Assembly (NCBI GenBank): GCA_001282665.1 | Contig: LN874945.1 | Coordinates: 124,001-188,000, forward strand | DNA: 64,000 nucleotides | Source of the DNA: Clostridiales bacterium mt11 | GTDB lineage: Bacteria > Bacillota > Clostridia > Tissierellales > Tepidimicrobiaceae | Reading direction: 5' to 3' | Part shown: positions 44,729-52,587 of the stretch, piece after piece | How positions within the stretch are numbered: the stretch's first letter is position 1 | Layout of the letters: each line of letters opens with the position of its first letter | Translations under genes and position numbers: made by a program | Notes under the pieces: generated by a model | What the model saw: only the letters and a program-made list of their open reading frames with translations | What the model was told of the DNA's origin: nothing | Database searches by the model: none

Positions 44729-45295
44729 ATGAAAAAGGGTTTAAAGCTGAAAGAAATAGTTGTTATAGCTATGATTAGTGTTTTGATGGGGGTAGTATTT
44801 ATGGGTTTGGATAGTATTTATAAACCTCTTCAAACATTAGCAGGGCCTGTAGGAGGAGATATAATTTATGGATTGTATCTAATTTCTGCTCTTTTGTCCA
44901 TGTATATTGTAAGAAAACCAGGAGCAGGGCTTGTTGGTTCTCTTTTTACTGGTCTAGTTAATTTGCTTATGGGAAGTCCTTATGGTATTCATATAATTGT
45001 AGCTTCGTTTTTACAAGGAGCAGGAGTAGAAATAGCAATGATATTTGGAAGATATAAAAGATATAATTTTTTACAGATGTCATTTGGAGCAATACTCGCT
45101 ATGATTTTGGTGACTATAAGAGATTATTTTGTATTCGGATTTGCTCTATATGCCAAACTTATACCTGTAATGTTAATTGTTAGAGTTATAAGTGCTATGA
45201 TATTTGGAGCAGGATTGACTATTGCTATAGGTAAAGGTTTAAATGCCACAGGAGTGTTAAATGAATTTAGAATTTCATCTAAGGATGATTTTTAA
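44729..45295 (+). CDS. ykoE: ECF transporter substrate-binding membrane protein (YkoE type)
   Basis: A 188-residue S component with five or six hydrophobic helices and the family segment AGPVGGDIIYGLYLISALLS. YkoE-type proteins are associated with uptake of the thiamine pyrimidine precursor HMP or of thiamine. No TPP riboswitch is visible in the 260 bases upstream, so the substrate may be different or regulation may be absent. The ATG at 44729 follows AAAAGGAGTG; an earlier in-frame ATG at 44699 would contain that site. It is co-transcribed with the energising genes that follow. Confidence 0.8.
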   Translation: MKKGLKLKEIVVIAMISVLMGVVFMGLDSIYKPLQTLAGPVGGDIIYGLYLISALLSMYIVRKPGAGLVGSLFTGLVNLLMGSPYGIHIIVASFLQGAGVEIAMIFGRYKRYNFLQMSFGAILAMILVTIRDYFVFGFALYAKLIPVMLIVRVISAMIFGAGLTIAIGKGLNATGVLNEFRISSKDDF

Positions 45296-45297
45296 AA

Positions 45298-46755
45298 TTG
45301 ATTGAGATAAAAAACTTGAGTCTTGCGTTTCCAGGGAAAGGCAAGACTTTTGACAATGTAAGCTTTAATATAAAGAAAAATACTATTACCCTTTTAAGTG
45401 GTGATAGCGGATGTGGTAAAAGTTCTTTGCTTATGTGTATTGCAAGAGTCATACCTCAAACAATAGAGGGAAATATTACAGGTGAAATAATATATAAAGG
45501 TTCAAATATAGAGGATAAAGGCGTTGAAGTGGTTTCGGGCGATATTGGTTATATGTTTCAAGATCCCGATAGTCAGCTCTGTACATTTACTGTAGAGGAT
45601 GAGATAGCTTTTGGTTTGGAAAATATGAATATTGAGCCTTGTGAGATGGACGGCATAATTGATGAAGTATTGAAGTTGACAGGAATTGAACATTTAAGAA
45701 AGAGAGATTTAAGTCAATTGTCTGGAGGAGAAAAACAAAAAGTTGCCCTTTCTTCAATTTTAGCTTTAAATCCAGAGTTCATTCTTATGGATGAGCCTAC
45801 AGCAAATTTAGATCCAATTTCAACTAAAGAAACTATCGAGCTTATAAGAAGACTCAGAGATGATATGGGTAAGACTATTCTATTGGTAGAGCACAAGGTA
45901 AATGAATTTAAGGATATAATTGATGAAGTCATATGTTTTGATGAGAATGGAACGTCTAAGGTAGATAAGGCTGAATTTTTAAAGTCTTATATGGAGAGGT
46001 CAAAACTTCCAAGTAGAGTTAAAGTAGATATTGAGGAGGAACCCGTTGTTAGAGTAGAGGATATCTGTTTTTCATATGACAAGGAAACTGATGTATTGAA
46101 GAATATAAATTTTTCACTCCATAGAAAAGAAATTGCAGCTATAATAGGTTCCAATGGAGCTGGAAAATCTACCTTATCAAAGATATTGATGGGACTTTTA
46201 AAACCTGAAAAAGGTAAGATTGTAGTTAATGATAAAGATATAGCTAAGATGTCTCCTAGAGAAATAGGAGAAAATATGGGGCTTGTATTTCAAAATCCAG
46301 AACATCAATTTATTAAAATGACAGTGGAAAAAGAAATGGCATTGAGTTTGGAACTTAAGGGAAAATCACTTCATGAAGTATCTTCTAAAGTGGAGTATTA
46401 TTTGAATTTATTCCAATTGTCCGAGCATAGACAAATGAATCCTTTTTCCCTTAGTCAAGGGCAAAAAAGGAGACTTAGTACAGCTAGTATGTTGATAAAC
46501 GGTCAGCCCATTTTGATATTGGATGAGCCTACCTATGGGCAGGATAGAGAAAATTTACAAAAACTTCTTAAATTGTTGTATGAAATAAATGAAAAGGGAG
46601 TATCCATATTGATTATCACACATGATATGGATTTAGTATATAGCAGTTGTGATAGCTACATCCATTTAGAACATGGAAGGATTGTAAAACGGGGGAGAGT
46701 AGATGAGAATTTTAAAAAGAATTTTGAAAAGGAGATAGACTATGGAGGAAGATAA
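45298..46755 (+). CDS. ykoD: ECF transporter ATPase, two fused nucleotide-binding domains (YkoD type)
   Basis: A 485-residue tandem ATPase. Domain 1 has Walker A GDSGCGKSS (about 35) and LSGGEKQKVALSS; domain 2 has GSNGAGKST (about 284) and LSQGQKRRLSTAS, with DEPTYGQD. The second domain has LSQG for LSGG. It replaces the EcfA1/EcfA2 pair. It starts at TTG 45298, two bases after ykoE, with AAGGATG upstream. It overlaps the next gene by 14 bases. Confidence 0.88.
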   Translation: MIEIKNLSLAFPGKGKTFDNVSFNIKKNTITLLSGDSGCGKSSLLMCIARVIPQTIEGNITGEIIYKGSNIEDKGVEVVSGDIGYMFQDPDSQLCTFTVEDEIAFGLENMNIEPCEMDGIIDEVLKLTGIEHLRKRDLSQLSGGEKQKVALSSILALNPEFILMDEPTANLDPISTKETIELIRRLRDDMGKTILLVEHKVNEFKDIIDEVICFDENGTSKVDKAEFLKSYMERSKLPSRVKVDIEEEPVVRVEDICFSYDKETDVLKNINFSLHRKEIAAIIGSNGAGKSTLSKILMGLLKPEKGKIVVNDKDIAKMSPREIGENMGLVFQNPEHQFIKMTVEKEMALSLELKGKSLHEVSSKVEYYLNLFQLSEHRQMNPFSLSQGQKRRLSTASMLINGQPILILDEPTYGQDRENLQKLLKLLYEINEKGVSILIITHDMDLVYSSCDSYIHLEHGRIVKRGRVDENFKKNFEKEIDYGGR

Positions 46756-47497
46756 ATTTTTTATAGATGAAATGAATCCTCTTTTTAAGTTTCTTATACT
46801 TATAATTGTAACCATAATTGGTTCATTAGATTTTATGCCTTTTGTTTCAAGTACCCTTATTATAAGTGGACTTGTATTGGCTAGCTTGTTTAGCAGTATG
46901 AGTATAAAGAGTATATTATCTTCAGTTAAAGCCTTTATAGCCATGTCTATAGGTTTTATGACCATAATTCTCCTCGTAAGGTTTTTTAGTAATGAAAGCT
47001 TGCAATTGTTAAATGTACTAGGGTTGGGTTTCAGAATAATACTCATAAGTGTCTATACTACCATATTTGTAAAAACTACTAACCCCGTCGAGTTTGTTAT
47101 GGTTCTTATCGAATATTTCAAAGTACCAGATAAATTTGGATATGCTTTTTTAACAGCTTATAGATTTTTACCTACTTTCAAAGATGAATTGGAAATTATA
47201 AAATATGCACATCAGGTTAGGGGAATCAGTGAAAGTAGAAATCCGTTGGTCAGGGTATGGAGTTCTCAAAGATATATATTGCCTATGCTCGCAAATGCTG
47301 TTAGAAAAGGTATAAGAATTTCTATGGCTATGGAAACCAGAGCCTTTGGAAAGTATGATACTAGAACATACTATAGAGAACTGACTATAAGTAAGAAGGA
47401 AATATTTGTTTCTTCAGTTTATATTTTATATATAATTATCATATTGCTGTTGTTTCATTTCAATGGTCTAACAAGCTTTAGTATCAATTATGTTTAA
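46742..47497 (+). CDS. ykoC: ECF transporter energy-coupling membrane protein EcfT (YkoC type)
   Basis: A 251-residue membrane protein with several hydrophobic helices (about 12-110 and the C-terminus) and the coupling-helix motifs KYAHQVRGIS and SMAMETRAFGKY, the EcfT A-R-G/A-F-G signature. It links the ATPase to the S component. It is translated from an ATG inside the 3' end of ykoD. Confidence 0.88.
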   Translation: MEEDKFFIDEMNPLFKFLILIIVTIIGSLDFMPFVSSTLIISGLVLASLFSSMSIKSILSSVKAFIAMSIGFMTIILLVRFFSNESLQLLNVLGLGFRIILISVYTTIFVKTTNPVEFVMVLIEYFKVPDKFGYAFLTAYRFLPTFKDELEIIKYAHQVRGISESRNPLVRVWSSQRYILPMLANAVRKGIRISMAMETRAFGKYDTRTYYRELTISKKEIFVSSVYILYIIIILLLFHFNGLTSFSINYV

Positions 47498-47524
47498 CTA
47501 AAATTATTAGGAAGGATGATATAA

Positions 47525-48334
47525 ATGCCTTTTAAATACGAAAAATTATCTTATGGATTTCCTCAAGATTCTTTTGACAACGATATTATAAGAGAACTTT
47601 GTGAAGATTTAGATTGCGCTTTAGACTTAAATAGAAAGCCAGTAGGCATTAAATTGTTTTTTAATGAGGAAGACTACAATGCTGTAGAAATGGAAGAGCC
47701 CAGATGTCCTTTGGCATATTGTGTAGTAATAGAAAAAGCCACAAGAGGTAAAAAGTTTAAAGTTAGACTTGAACATTTGAATTGTGATGGAGGTACAACT
47801 GCATTGAACTTGGAACCTTCAACTAACCGTATAGAATCAGGAGAAGAGTATTTCTCATATAATCTATATCAAACACCTGCTGCGGCAAGACGAGTAAGAG
47901 AAGGGGTTCCTGGTTTATATAGAACTGGAGCTAAAACCTATGGAGTAGCCATTGCTCCTTTGGAAGAATTTGAAATGACTCCAGATGTAGTGATACTTGT
48001 AGTGAATCCTTATCAAGTGATGAGGATTCAACAAGGATATGTGTACCATGAAGGTGGAAGAATACTGAATAGCAGTGCATCGATGCAAGCTATGTGTGGT
48101 GAAATCACAGTTCAGCCATATTTGACAGGGGAAATAAATTCTTCTCCTCTTTGTCCTAGCACTAGATTTTTAGCAAAGTGGAAAGATGAAGAGATGGCTG
48201 TTGGGATTCCTTATGAGAAGTTCAGGAATGTAGTTGAAGGCGTAATAGCAACTATAAGTGCTACGGATACGGAAAAGAAGAAAAAAGAGATAGTAGAAAG
48301 ATTTAAAGCTAAAAATAAGCATATTGATTTATAA
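47525..48334 (+). CDS. DUF169 family protein
   Basis: The 269-residue soluble protein fits DUF169: LDLNRKPVGIKLFFNEEDY, then RCPLAYCVVIEKATRGKKF, CDGGTTALNL, YRTGAKTYGVAIAPLEEF, and a late SSPLCPSTRFLA. Several conserved cysteines (RCPLAYC, NCDGG, MCGE, LCPS) could bind a metal or cluster. The function of the family is unknown. It lies 27 bases after the ECF transporter and shares its transcript, so it probably acts on or with the imported compound. ATG 47525 follows AGGAAGGATG. Confidence 0.82.
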   Translation: MPFKYEKLSYGFPQDSFDNDIIRELCEDLDCALDLNRKPVGIKLFFNEEDYNAVEMEEPRCPLAYCVVIEKATRGKKFKVRLEHLNCDGGTTALNLEPSTNRIESGEEYFSYNLYQTPAAARRVREGVPGLYRTGAKTYGVAIAPLEEFEMTPDVVILVVNPYQVMRIQQGYVYHEGGRILNSSASMQAMCGEITVQPYLTGEINSSPLCPSTRFLAKWKDEEMAVGIPYEKFRNVVEGVIATISATDTEKKKKEIVERFKAKNKHIDL

Positions 48335-48380
48335 AAAAATGCCAAGGGGACAGGAACCTTGGCATCTTTTTTTATTCTAT
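48332..48380 (+). terminator. Terminator, copy 2 of a 39-bp direct repeat
   Basis: The stem ATGCCAAGG/CCTTGGCAT is followed by seven T. 48342-48380 matches 44478-44516 with one difference. The repeat ends exactly where the truncated ABC exporter reading begins. Confidence 0.85.
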
Positions 48381-48849
48381 TGCAATTTCAGTTAACTCAG
48401 AAAAAATGGATAGAGTTCTTAAAATGTCTGGATTTATGGATAAGGTTAAATCCTTACAGAAAGGAAAGGAAAGCTTATTGGTTAAATCCGTATATGACGA
48501 GGCTATAGAACTATCGGGAGGGGAAACTCAAAAGTTGATACTTGCTAGGGCCTTGTATCGCGATGCGCCTATTATAATACTAGATGAACCAACAGCAGCC
48601 TTAGATCCTATAGCTGAGTTTGAGATATATTCAAGATTTAACGAAATGGTGAGTACAAAAACTGCATTCTATATATCTCATAGGCTTTCATCTTGTAGAT
48701 TCTGTGATGAGATAGCAGTATTTCATAAGGGGAGAATAGTTCAAAAGGGGAATCATGAGGAATTATTGGAGAATGAAGATGGGAAATACTATGAGCTGTG
48801 GAATTCACAAGCAGTATACTATAATGATGAAGCAAGTTCATGTTTTTAA
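48379..48849 (+). pseudogene. ABC exporter ATPase, 3' fragment only
   Basis: The frame is open from about 48379 (IAISVNSEK) and ends at 48849. It holds the second half of an ABC exporter nucleotide-binding domain: a long DEAIELSGGETQKLILARAL signature, Walker B IIILDEPTAALDP and the SHR switch, but no Walker A and no membrane domain. It has no ribosome binding site; its 5' side is the terminator repeat. It is therefore a gene remnant of about 157 codons left by recombination. Confidence 0.8.
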
Positions 48850-48926
48850 TAAAGTTTTAGTGTATAATAATGGTATAAGCTAAGATTCCCATTGTTGGGG
48901 AATGATAATTTTTAGGAGGTGTTAGC

Positions 48927-49433
48927 GTGAGTTTTGATTATACATTAAATTTGGCAGATTCTTTAAAGAATATGGCAAAGAGAGGCGCTTTTTTAACCGT
49001 TAAAGATAACGACGGAAAAGTCAATACCATGACAATCGGATGGGGAAATGTAGGCTATGAATGGGGTAGACCTGTATTTACAGTATTGGTTAGGGAAAGT
49101 AGATATACCTATAAGTTATTAGAAAATGCAGAAGATTTTACGGTATCAATTCCCTTTGATGATAAAATGAATGAAGCTTTAAAATTTTGTGGAAGTAAGT
49201 CAGGAAGGGATTTTGATAAGTTTAAGGAATGTAATTTAACTATGCTAGATGGTAAATTAGTTAAATCCCCAGCTATAGGAGATTGTCAGATGATCTATGA
49301 GTGTAAAATAGTATATAAGAATCCTATGGATTTTAAGCTCTTAGATGAAGACGTAAAGGATAAATGGTATAAATCAGATGATCGCCACATTATATATTAT
49401 GGAGAAATAATGAATTGTTATAATCTATGGTAA
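48927..49433 (+). CDS. Flavin reductase-family protein
   Basis: A 168-residue FMN-binding split-barrel protein: NTMTIGWGNVGYEWGRPVFT, then RESRYTYKLLE and DFTVSIPF, CGSKSGRDFDKF. The family reduces flavin or other compounds with NAD(P)H, or serves as an electron carrier. GTG 48927 follows AGGAGGTG. It is short but complete for the group and ends in a two-way terminator. Confidence 0.82.
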   Translation: MSFDYTLNLADSLKNMAKRGAFLTVKDNDGKVNTMTIGWGNVGYEWGRPVFTVLVRESRYTYKLLENAEDFTVSIPFDDKMNEALKFCGSKSGRDFDKFKECNLTMLDGKLVKSPAIGDCQMIYECKIVYKNPMDFKLLDEDVKDKWYKSDDRHIIYYGEIMNCYNLW

Positions 49434-49468
49434 AAAAACTCTACAAGAAATTGTAGAGTTTTTATTTT
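49434..49468. terminator. Two-way terminator
   Basis: AAAAACTCTACAA pairs with TTGTAGAGTTTTT, with AT-rich flanks on both sides, between convergent genes. Confidence 0.75.
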
Positions 49469-50219
49469 AAGGACAACTAAAACATCTTGTAAATCTATAT
49501 GAGAACTGTTTAGCAATGCCTTCAGCCATTACATCGGCCATTTTAAGAGCTTGAATCTCAATTTCATCATAAACTGATATACTATCCCCATAATTTTTAG
49601 TGAGTATATTAACTGCCTCGGATTTAATCAAGGATAGATGTTCATATAGCATGGATTTCCATTCTTCTTCAAACCAATAGGGATTAATACAACCTAAAAA
49701 GGCAGCTATTTTATCTGCGTTAGCATACCATCTTTTTTCAGCATCTGCTGCTTTATCATCACCAGCTTTAGCTGCTTTTACCAGTTCCGCAGCAATAACT
49801 AGATGATTTTCCAATAAGCCACTAAATTCAGATGCAATTTTACCCCCATAAAATGGCCCTAGTGCCATCTCAAAATCTATTGGATTTCGAAGAAGCCGAT
49901 TGGTAACAAGCTCTACATCTGGTAAATCAAAGGCAATGCTTATAATAGTCAATCTTGTCCAAACAACGTGTTGTTCCCATAGCATGCGCAGATGATTATA
50001 CAACTCCAGTTCTCCTTTACTTATGCACCTAGATCTAGAGTGATACATATATCCTGGATATATGTGTATTATTTGCCCTGCTTCCAGACGATTTAGGTCT
50101 ACTTCTGGATTGAAAAAGCTAATCCCATCAATAGTAGTATTAAATCTATGAGCTAAAGACCAAATTGTATCATAGGGTTGAATTATATACGGAAATGTTC
50201 CCTTTGGGAATATATGCAT
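49467..50219 (-). CDS. LysM-domain protein with a helical C-terminal domain
   Basis: A 250-residue protein. Residues 8-55 are one LysM repeat (YIIQPYDTIWSLAHRFNTTI, then LEAGQIIHIYPG), which binds peptidoglycan. The rest is helical (LRMLWEQHVVWTRLTIISIA, DLPDVELVTNRLLRNPIDF), a domain seen in clostridial spore and surface proteins of unknown function. There is no signal peptide, so the protein may be packed into spore layers from the mother cell, as inference. ATG at 50219 with an upstream GGTGG. Confidence 0.78.
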   Translation of the reverse strand: MHIFPKGTFPYIIQPYDTIWSLAHRFNTTIDGISFFNPEVDLNRLEAGQIIHIYPGYMYHSRSRCISKGELELYNHLRMLWEQHVVWTRLTIISIAFDLPDVELVTNRLLRNPIDFEMALGPFYGGKIASEFSGLLENHLVIAAELVKAAKAGDDKAADAEKRWYANADKIAAFLGCINPYWFEEEWKSMLYEHLSLIKSEAVNILTKNYGDSISVYDEIEIQALKMADVMAEGIAKQFSYRFTRCFSCP

Positions 50220-50326
50220 AATTTCACCACCTTGAACCTTTTATATTATATCATTATTTATTAAATAAAATGTTCCATGGAAAATAATATAAGAAAACAT
50301 AATTTACCCTAATCTAAACTTTTCCT

Positions 50327-50914
50327 TTAAATTTCTAAGTATCTAAGTAGTAGACAAATGGAATATACACTCAATAACATAAAAAGTATCTTCTCAGCTT
50401 TACTGTTTGTTTTAATTGTAATGGGAGAAGATACGCTTGTATTTAAGGGATAAAATATTTTTATTCCCTTTGGAGTAAAAAAATCTGCTACTAGATGTAG
50501 TATATATCCTATGATAAAGCCAGAGTATACATTAGATAGCCCATATCTCACTGTAAGTATTCCAACTATCGATGAAGAAGCTAGAAATCCTAATATACTA
50601 TGGGTAAACCCTCGATGGCTTGATATTCCTATGAGAAATGATACTATCCCTAAAAGTAAGAAGAGTTTACTCTTTTTTAAAAAATATAAATACATAGATA
50701 AACCACCTAAGGATAAATAAAACAATACTCTATAGAAGTTATTATTATACAACAATAATTTTTGATTTAATTTTCCCTTAGGATGATCTAAATCAGGAAT
50801 CAAAGAGCCTATTACAGATGTTAATACTAAAACTAGTTGTTCTTCTAGCGGCTGACCAAAGGATATGGTTAATGCCGCCGAAATTCCTATTGCTACATGG
50901 GTTTTTCCTGTCAT
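50327..50914 (-). CDS. Membrane-bound metal-dependent hydrolase (YdjM/LexA-binding-like family)
   Basis: The 195-residue membrane protein has the family start MTGKTHVAIG, a SLIPDLDHPKGK loop with metal-binding Asp and His, and HRGFTHSILGFL. Four or five hydrophobic segments follow. The family is a predicted membrane phospholipase-like hydrolase of unknown substrate. ATG 50914 follows AAAGGAG. It is on the reverse strand after the LysM gene and may share its transcript. Confidence 0.85.
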   Translation of the reverse strand: MTGKTHVAIGISAALTISFGQPLEEQLVLVLTSVIGSLIPDLDHPKGKLNQKLLLYNNNFYRVLFYLSLGGLSMYLYFLKKSKLFLLLGIVSFLIGISSHRGFTHSILGFLASSSIVGILTVRYGLSNVYSGFIIGYILHLVADFFTPKGIKIFYPLNTSVSSPITIKTNSKAEKILFMLLSVYSICLLLRYLEI

Positions 50915-51154
50915 AAATGCTCCTTTCTAAAGGTTTTCAAATTAGCTACGATTTTTTAAGGACTTTTATATTATAAGATTTTTCGAACATATATTCAAGC
51001 TAAATAATAGGTTGTTAAATTCTTTTTAATAGGACTAAAAATTATTGAGTAATATATATTTCAGAGGGTAATAATTATATAGACCTTAAGGAAACATAAA
51101 CAGTGAATACTGAATTTAATAGAATAATATATTAGTTGAAAGGAGAACTGTATC

Positions 51155-51766
51155 ATGGAAAAAGTAAAATTAGCGATTATATATTATAGTTCCACAGGAA
51201 CTAACTATCAATTAGCTAGATGGGCTGAAGAAGGCGCTAAGGAAGCTGGTGCAGAGGTAAGAGTATTAAAAGTTAATGAGCTTGCTCCCCAAAGTGCTAT
51301 TGATTCAAGCCCAGCTTGGAAAGCCACTTCAGAGGCAACAAAGGATGTCCCAATTGTTTCTAATGAAGATCTAGAATGGGCAGATGCTTATATATTTAGT
51401 ACACCTACACGTTATGGAAATGTATCTTCTCAAATGAAACAATTTATAGATACTACAGGAAAGATTTGGGCTGAAGGGAAATTAGTCAACAAAGTTGTAA
51501 GTGCTATGAGTTCTGCAGGTAATGCCCATGGAGGTCAAGAAGCTACTGTTAAGAGCCTTTACACTACTATGATGCACTGGGGTGCAATAATTGTTCCTCC
51601 TGGCTATACGGATAAATCGATTTATGTAGCTGGAGGAAACCCATATGGAACTACTGTAACCGTAGATCAACAAGGAAATATGGTAGAAGATGTAAAGGAA
51701 GCAGTAAAACATCAAGCTAAACGTACAGTAATGGTTGCAGAATGGATAAAAAAGGGCAGACAATAG
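51155..51766 (+). CDS. wrbA: NAD(P)H:quinone oxidoreductase, WrbA type
   Basis: A flavodoxin-like protein of 203 residues. The FMN phosphate loop is YYSSTGTNYQLA (about 11-22); SPAWKATSEATKD, YIFSTPTRYGNVSSQMKQF and SSAGNAHGGQEAT are the WrbA signatures. It reduces quinones by two electrons, guarding against semiquinone radicals. It is probably a tetramer in the cytosol. ATG 51155 follows AAAGGAG. It is a single gene. Confidence 0.93.
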   Translation: MEKVKLAIIYYSSTGTNYQLARWAEEGAKEAGAEVRVLKVNELAPQSAIDSSPAWKATSEATKDVPIVSNEDLEWADAYIFSTPTRYGNVSSQMKQFIDTTGKIWAEGKLVNKVVSAMSSAGNAHGGQEATVKSLYTTMMHWGAIIVPPGYTDKSIYVAGGNPYGTTVTVDQQGNMVEDVKEAVKHQAKRTVMVAEWIKKGRQ

Positions 51767-51865
51767 TATACTGTATATCTGATAAGAAGAATGAGGATCT
51801 TTTATAAATCATAATTAGATCCATAAATTCTTTATTATATAGTATTTACAGTAAGGGGGGATATA

Positions 51866-52276
51866 GTGAAAAGACATAGTAAGATCATTTTAGCAGTTCT
51901 AGTAATTACATCTTTAACCGTATTTTTAACTGCCTGTGGTTCAAAGGATTCTTCAAATGGTGTTGCTTATAAGGATGGAACTTATACAGGTGAAGGTGAA
52001 AAACGTGAATTTGGCTACGAGCTTGCAGAAGTTACAGTTAAAGATGGAGAAATAACAGACATCGTACTTAAAAGAATGAATCCAGATGGTACTGAAGTGG
52101 ATTACGATGAATGGACTGGAGAAGATGATAAACCAAATTTGAAACAATTTAGAGAAGATGTAGCAAAAGAAATGATAGAAAAACAAGATTATGAAGTAGA
52201 TACAGTTGCTACAGCTACACAAACTGTGGAAGGTTGGAAGGAAGCAGTTAAAAATGCTTTAGAACAAGCTAAATAG
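51866..52276 (+). CDS. FMN-binding-like small lipoprotein
   Basis: A 136-residue lipoprotein: an N-terminal signal with lipobox LTAC (Cys near residue 24), then KDGTYTGEGEKREFGYELAE, VTVKDGEITDIVLKRMNPDG, and VATATQTVEGWKEAVKNAL. This resembles the FMN-binding (FMN_bind) domain that receives covalent FMN on a Thr/Ser (TATQT would be the site). It may shuttle electrons at the cell surface. GTG 51866 follows AAGGGGGG. Confidence 0.78.
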   Translation: MKRHSKIILAVLVITSLTVFLTACGSKDSSNGVAYKDGTYTGEGEKREFGYELAEVTVKDGEITDIVLKRMNPDGTEVDYDEWTGEDDKPNLKQFREDVAKEMIEKQDYEVDTVATATQTVEGWKEAVKNALEQAK

Positions 52277-52292
52277 TTTAATTTGAAATACC

Positions 52293-52322
52293 AAAAGCAG
52301 TAGAAAACTACTGCTTTTTTTC
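52293..52322 (+). terminator. Intrinsic terminator
   Basis: AAAAGCAGTAG (52293-52303) pairs with CTACTGCTTTT, followed by more T. It isolates the lipoprotein gene from the glmS leader. Confidence 0.8.
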
Positions 52323-52429
52323 TTCCACAAATTTTTTAATGACAAATAAACTCCATAAGTGATAAAATATAATCACTGTTCTAATGAGGAGGTGATATAA
52401 AGTTAGTTTTGAGGACAGGATAATATAAA

Positions 52430-52560
52430 GCGCCAGAGCTCACTTGAGCTGACGAGGACATGGTTTATCGAAGTTTCGGCGGGTGCCATGGGGTGAAACT
52501 ACCATCCTTAAAGCTGTACAAAACCTGTAAGTGATTATAGGGACAAATATAGCTAGGTAG
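52430..52560 (+). ncRNA. glmS ribozyme: glmS ribozyme (glucosamine-6-phosphate-sensing)
   Basis: The leader of glmS carries the conserved ribozyme blocks: AAGCGCCAGAGCTC, GAGCTGACGAGGACATGG, then TTATCGA and TTTCGGCGGGTGCC. Self-cleavage should occur between A52429 and G52430. The ribozyme uses glucosamine-6-phosphate as cofactor, so when that sugar phosphate accumulates the mRNA is cut and degraded. It starts about 160 bases ahead of the coding start. The sequence pattern is very characteristic; the 3' limit is approximate. Confidence 0.95.
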
Positions 52561-52587
52561 TATAAATCCATGATAGGAGTGATTTTA

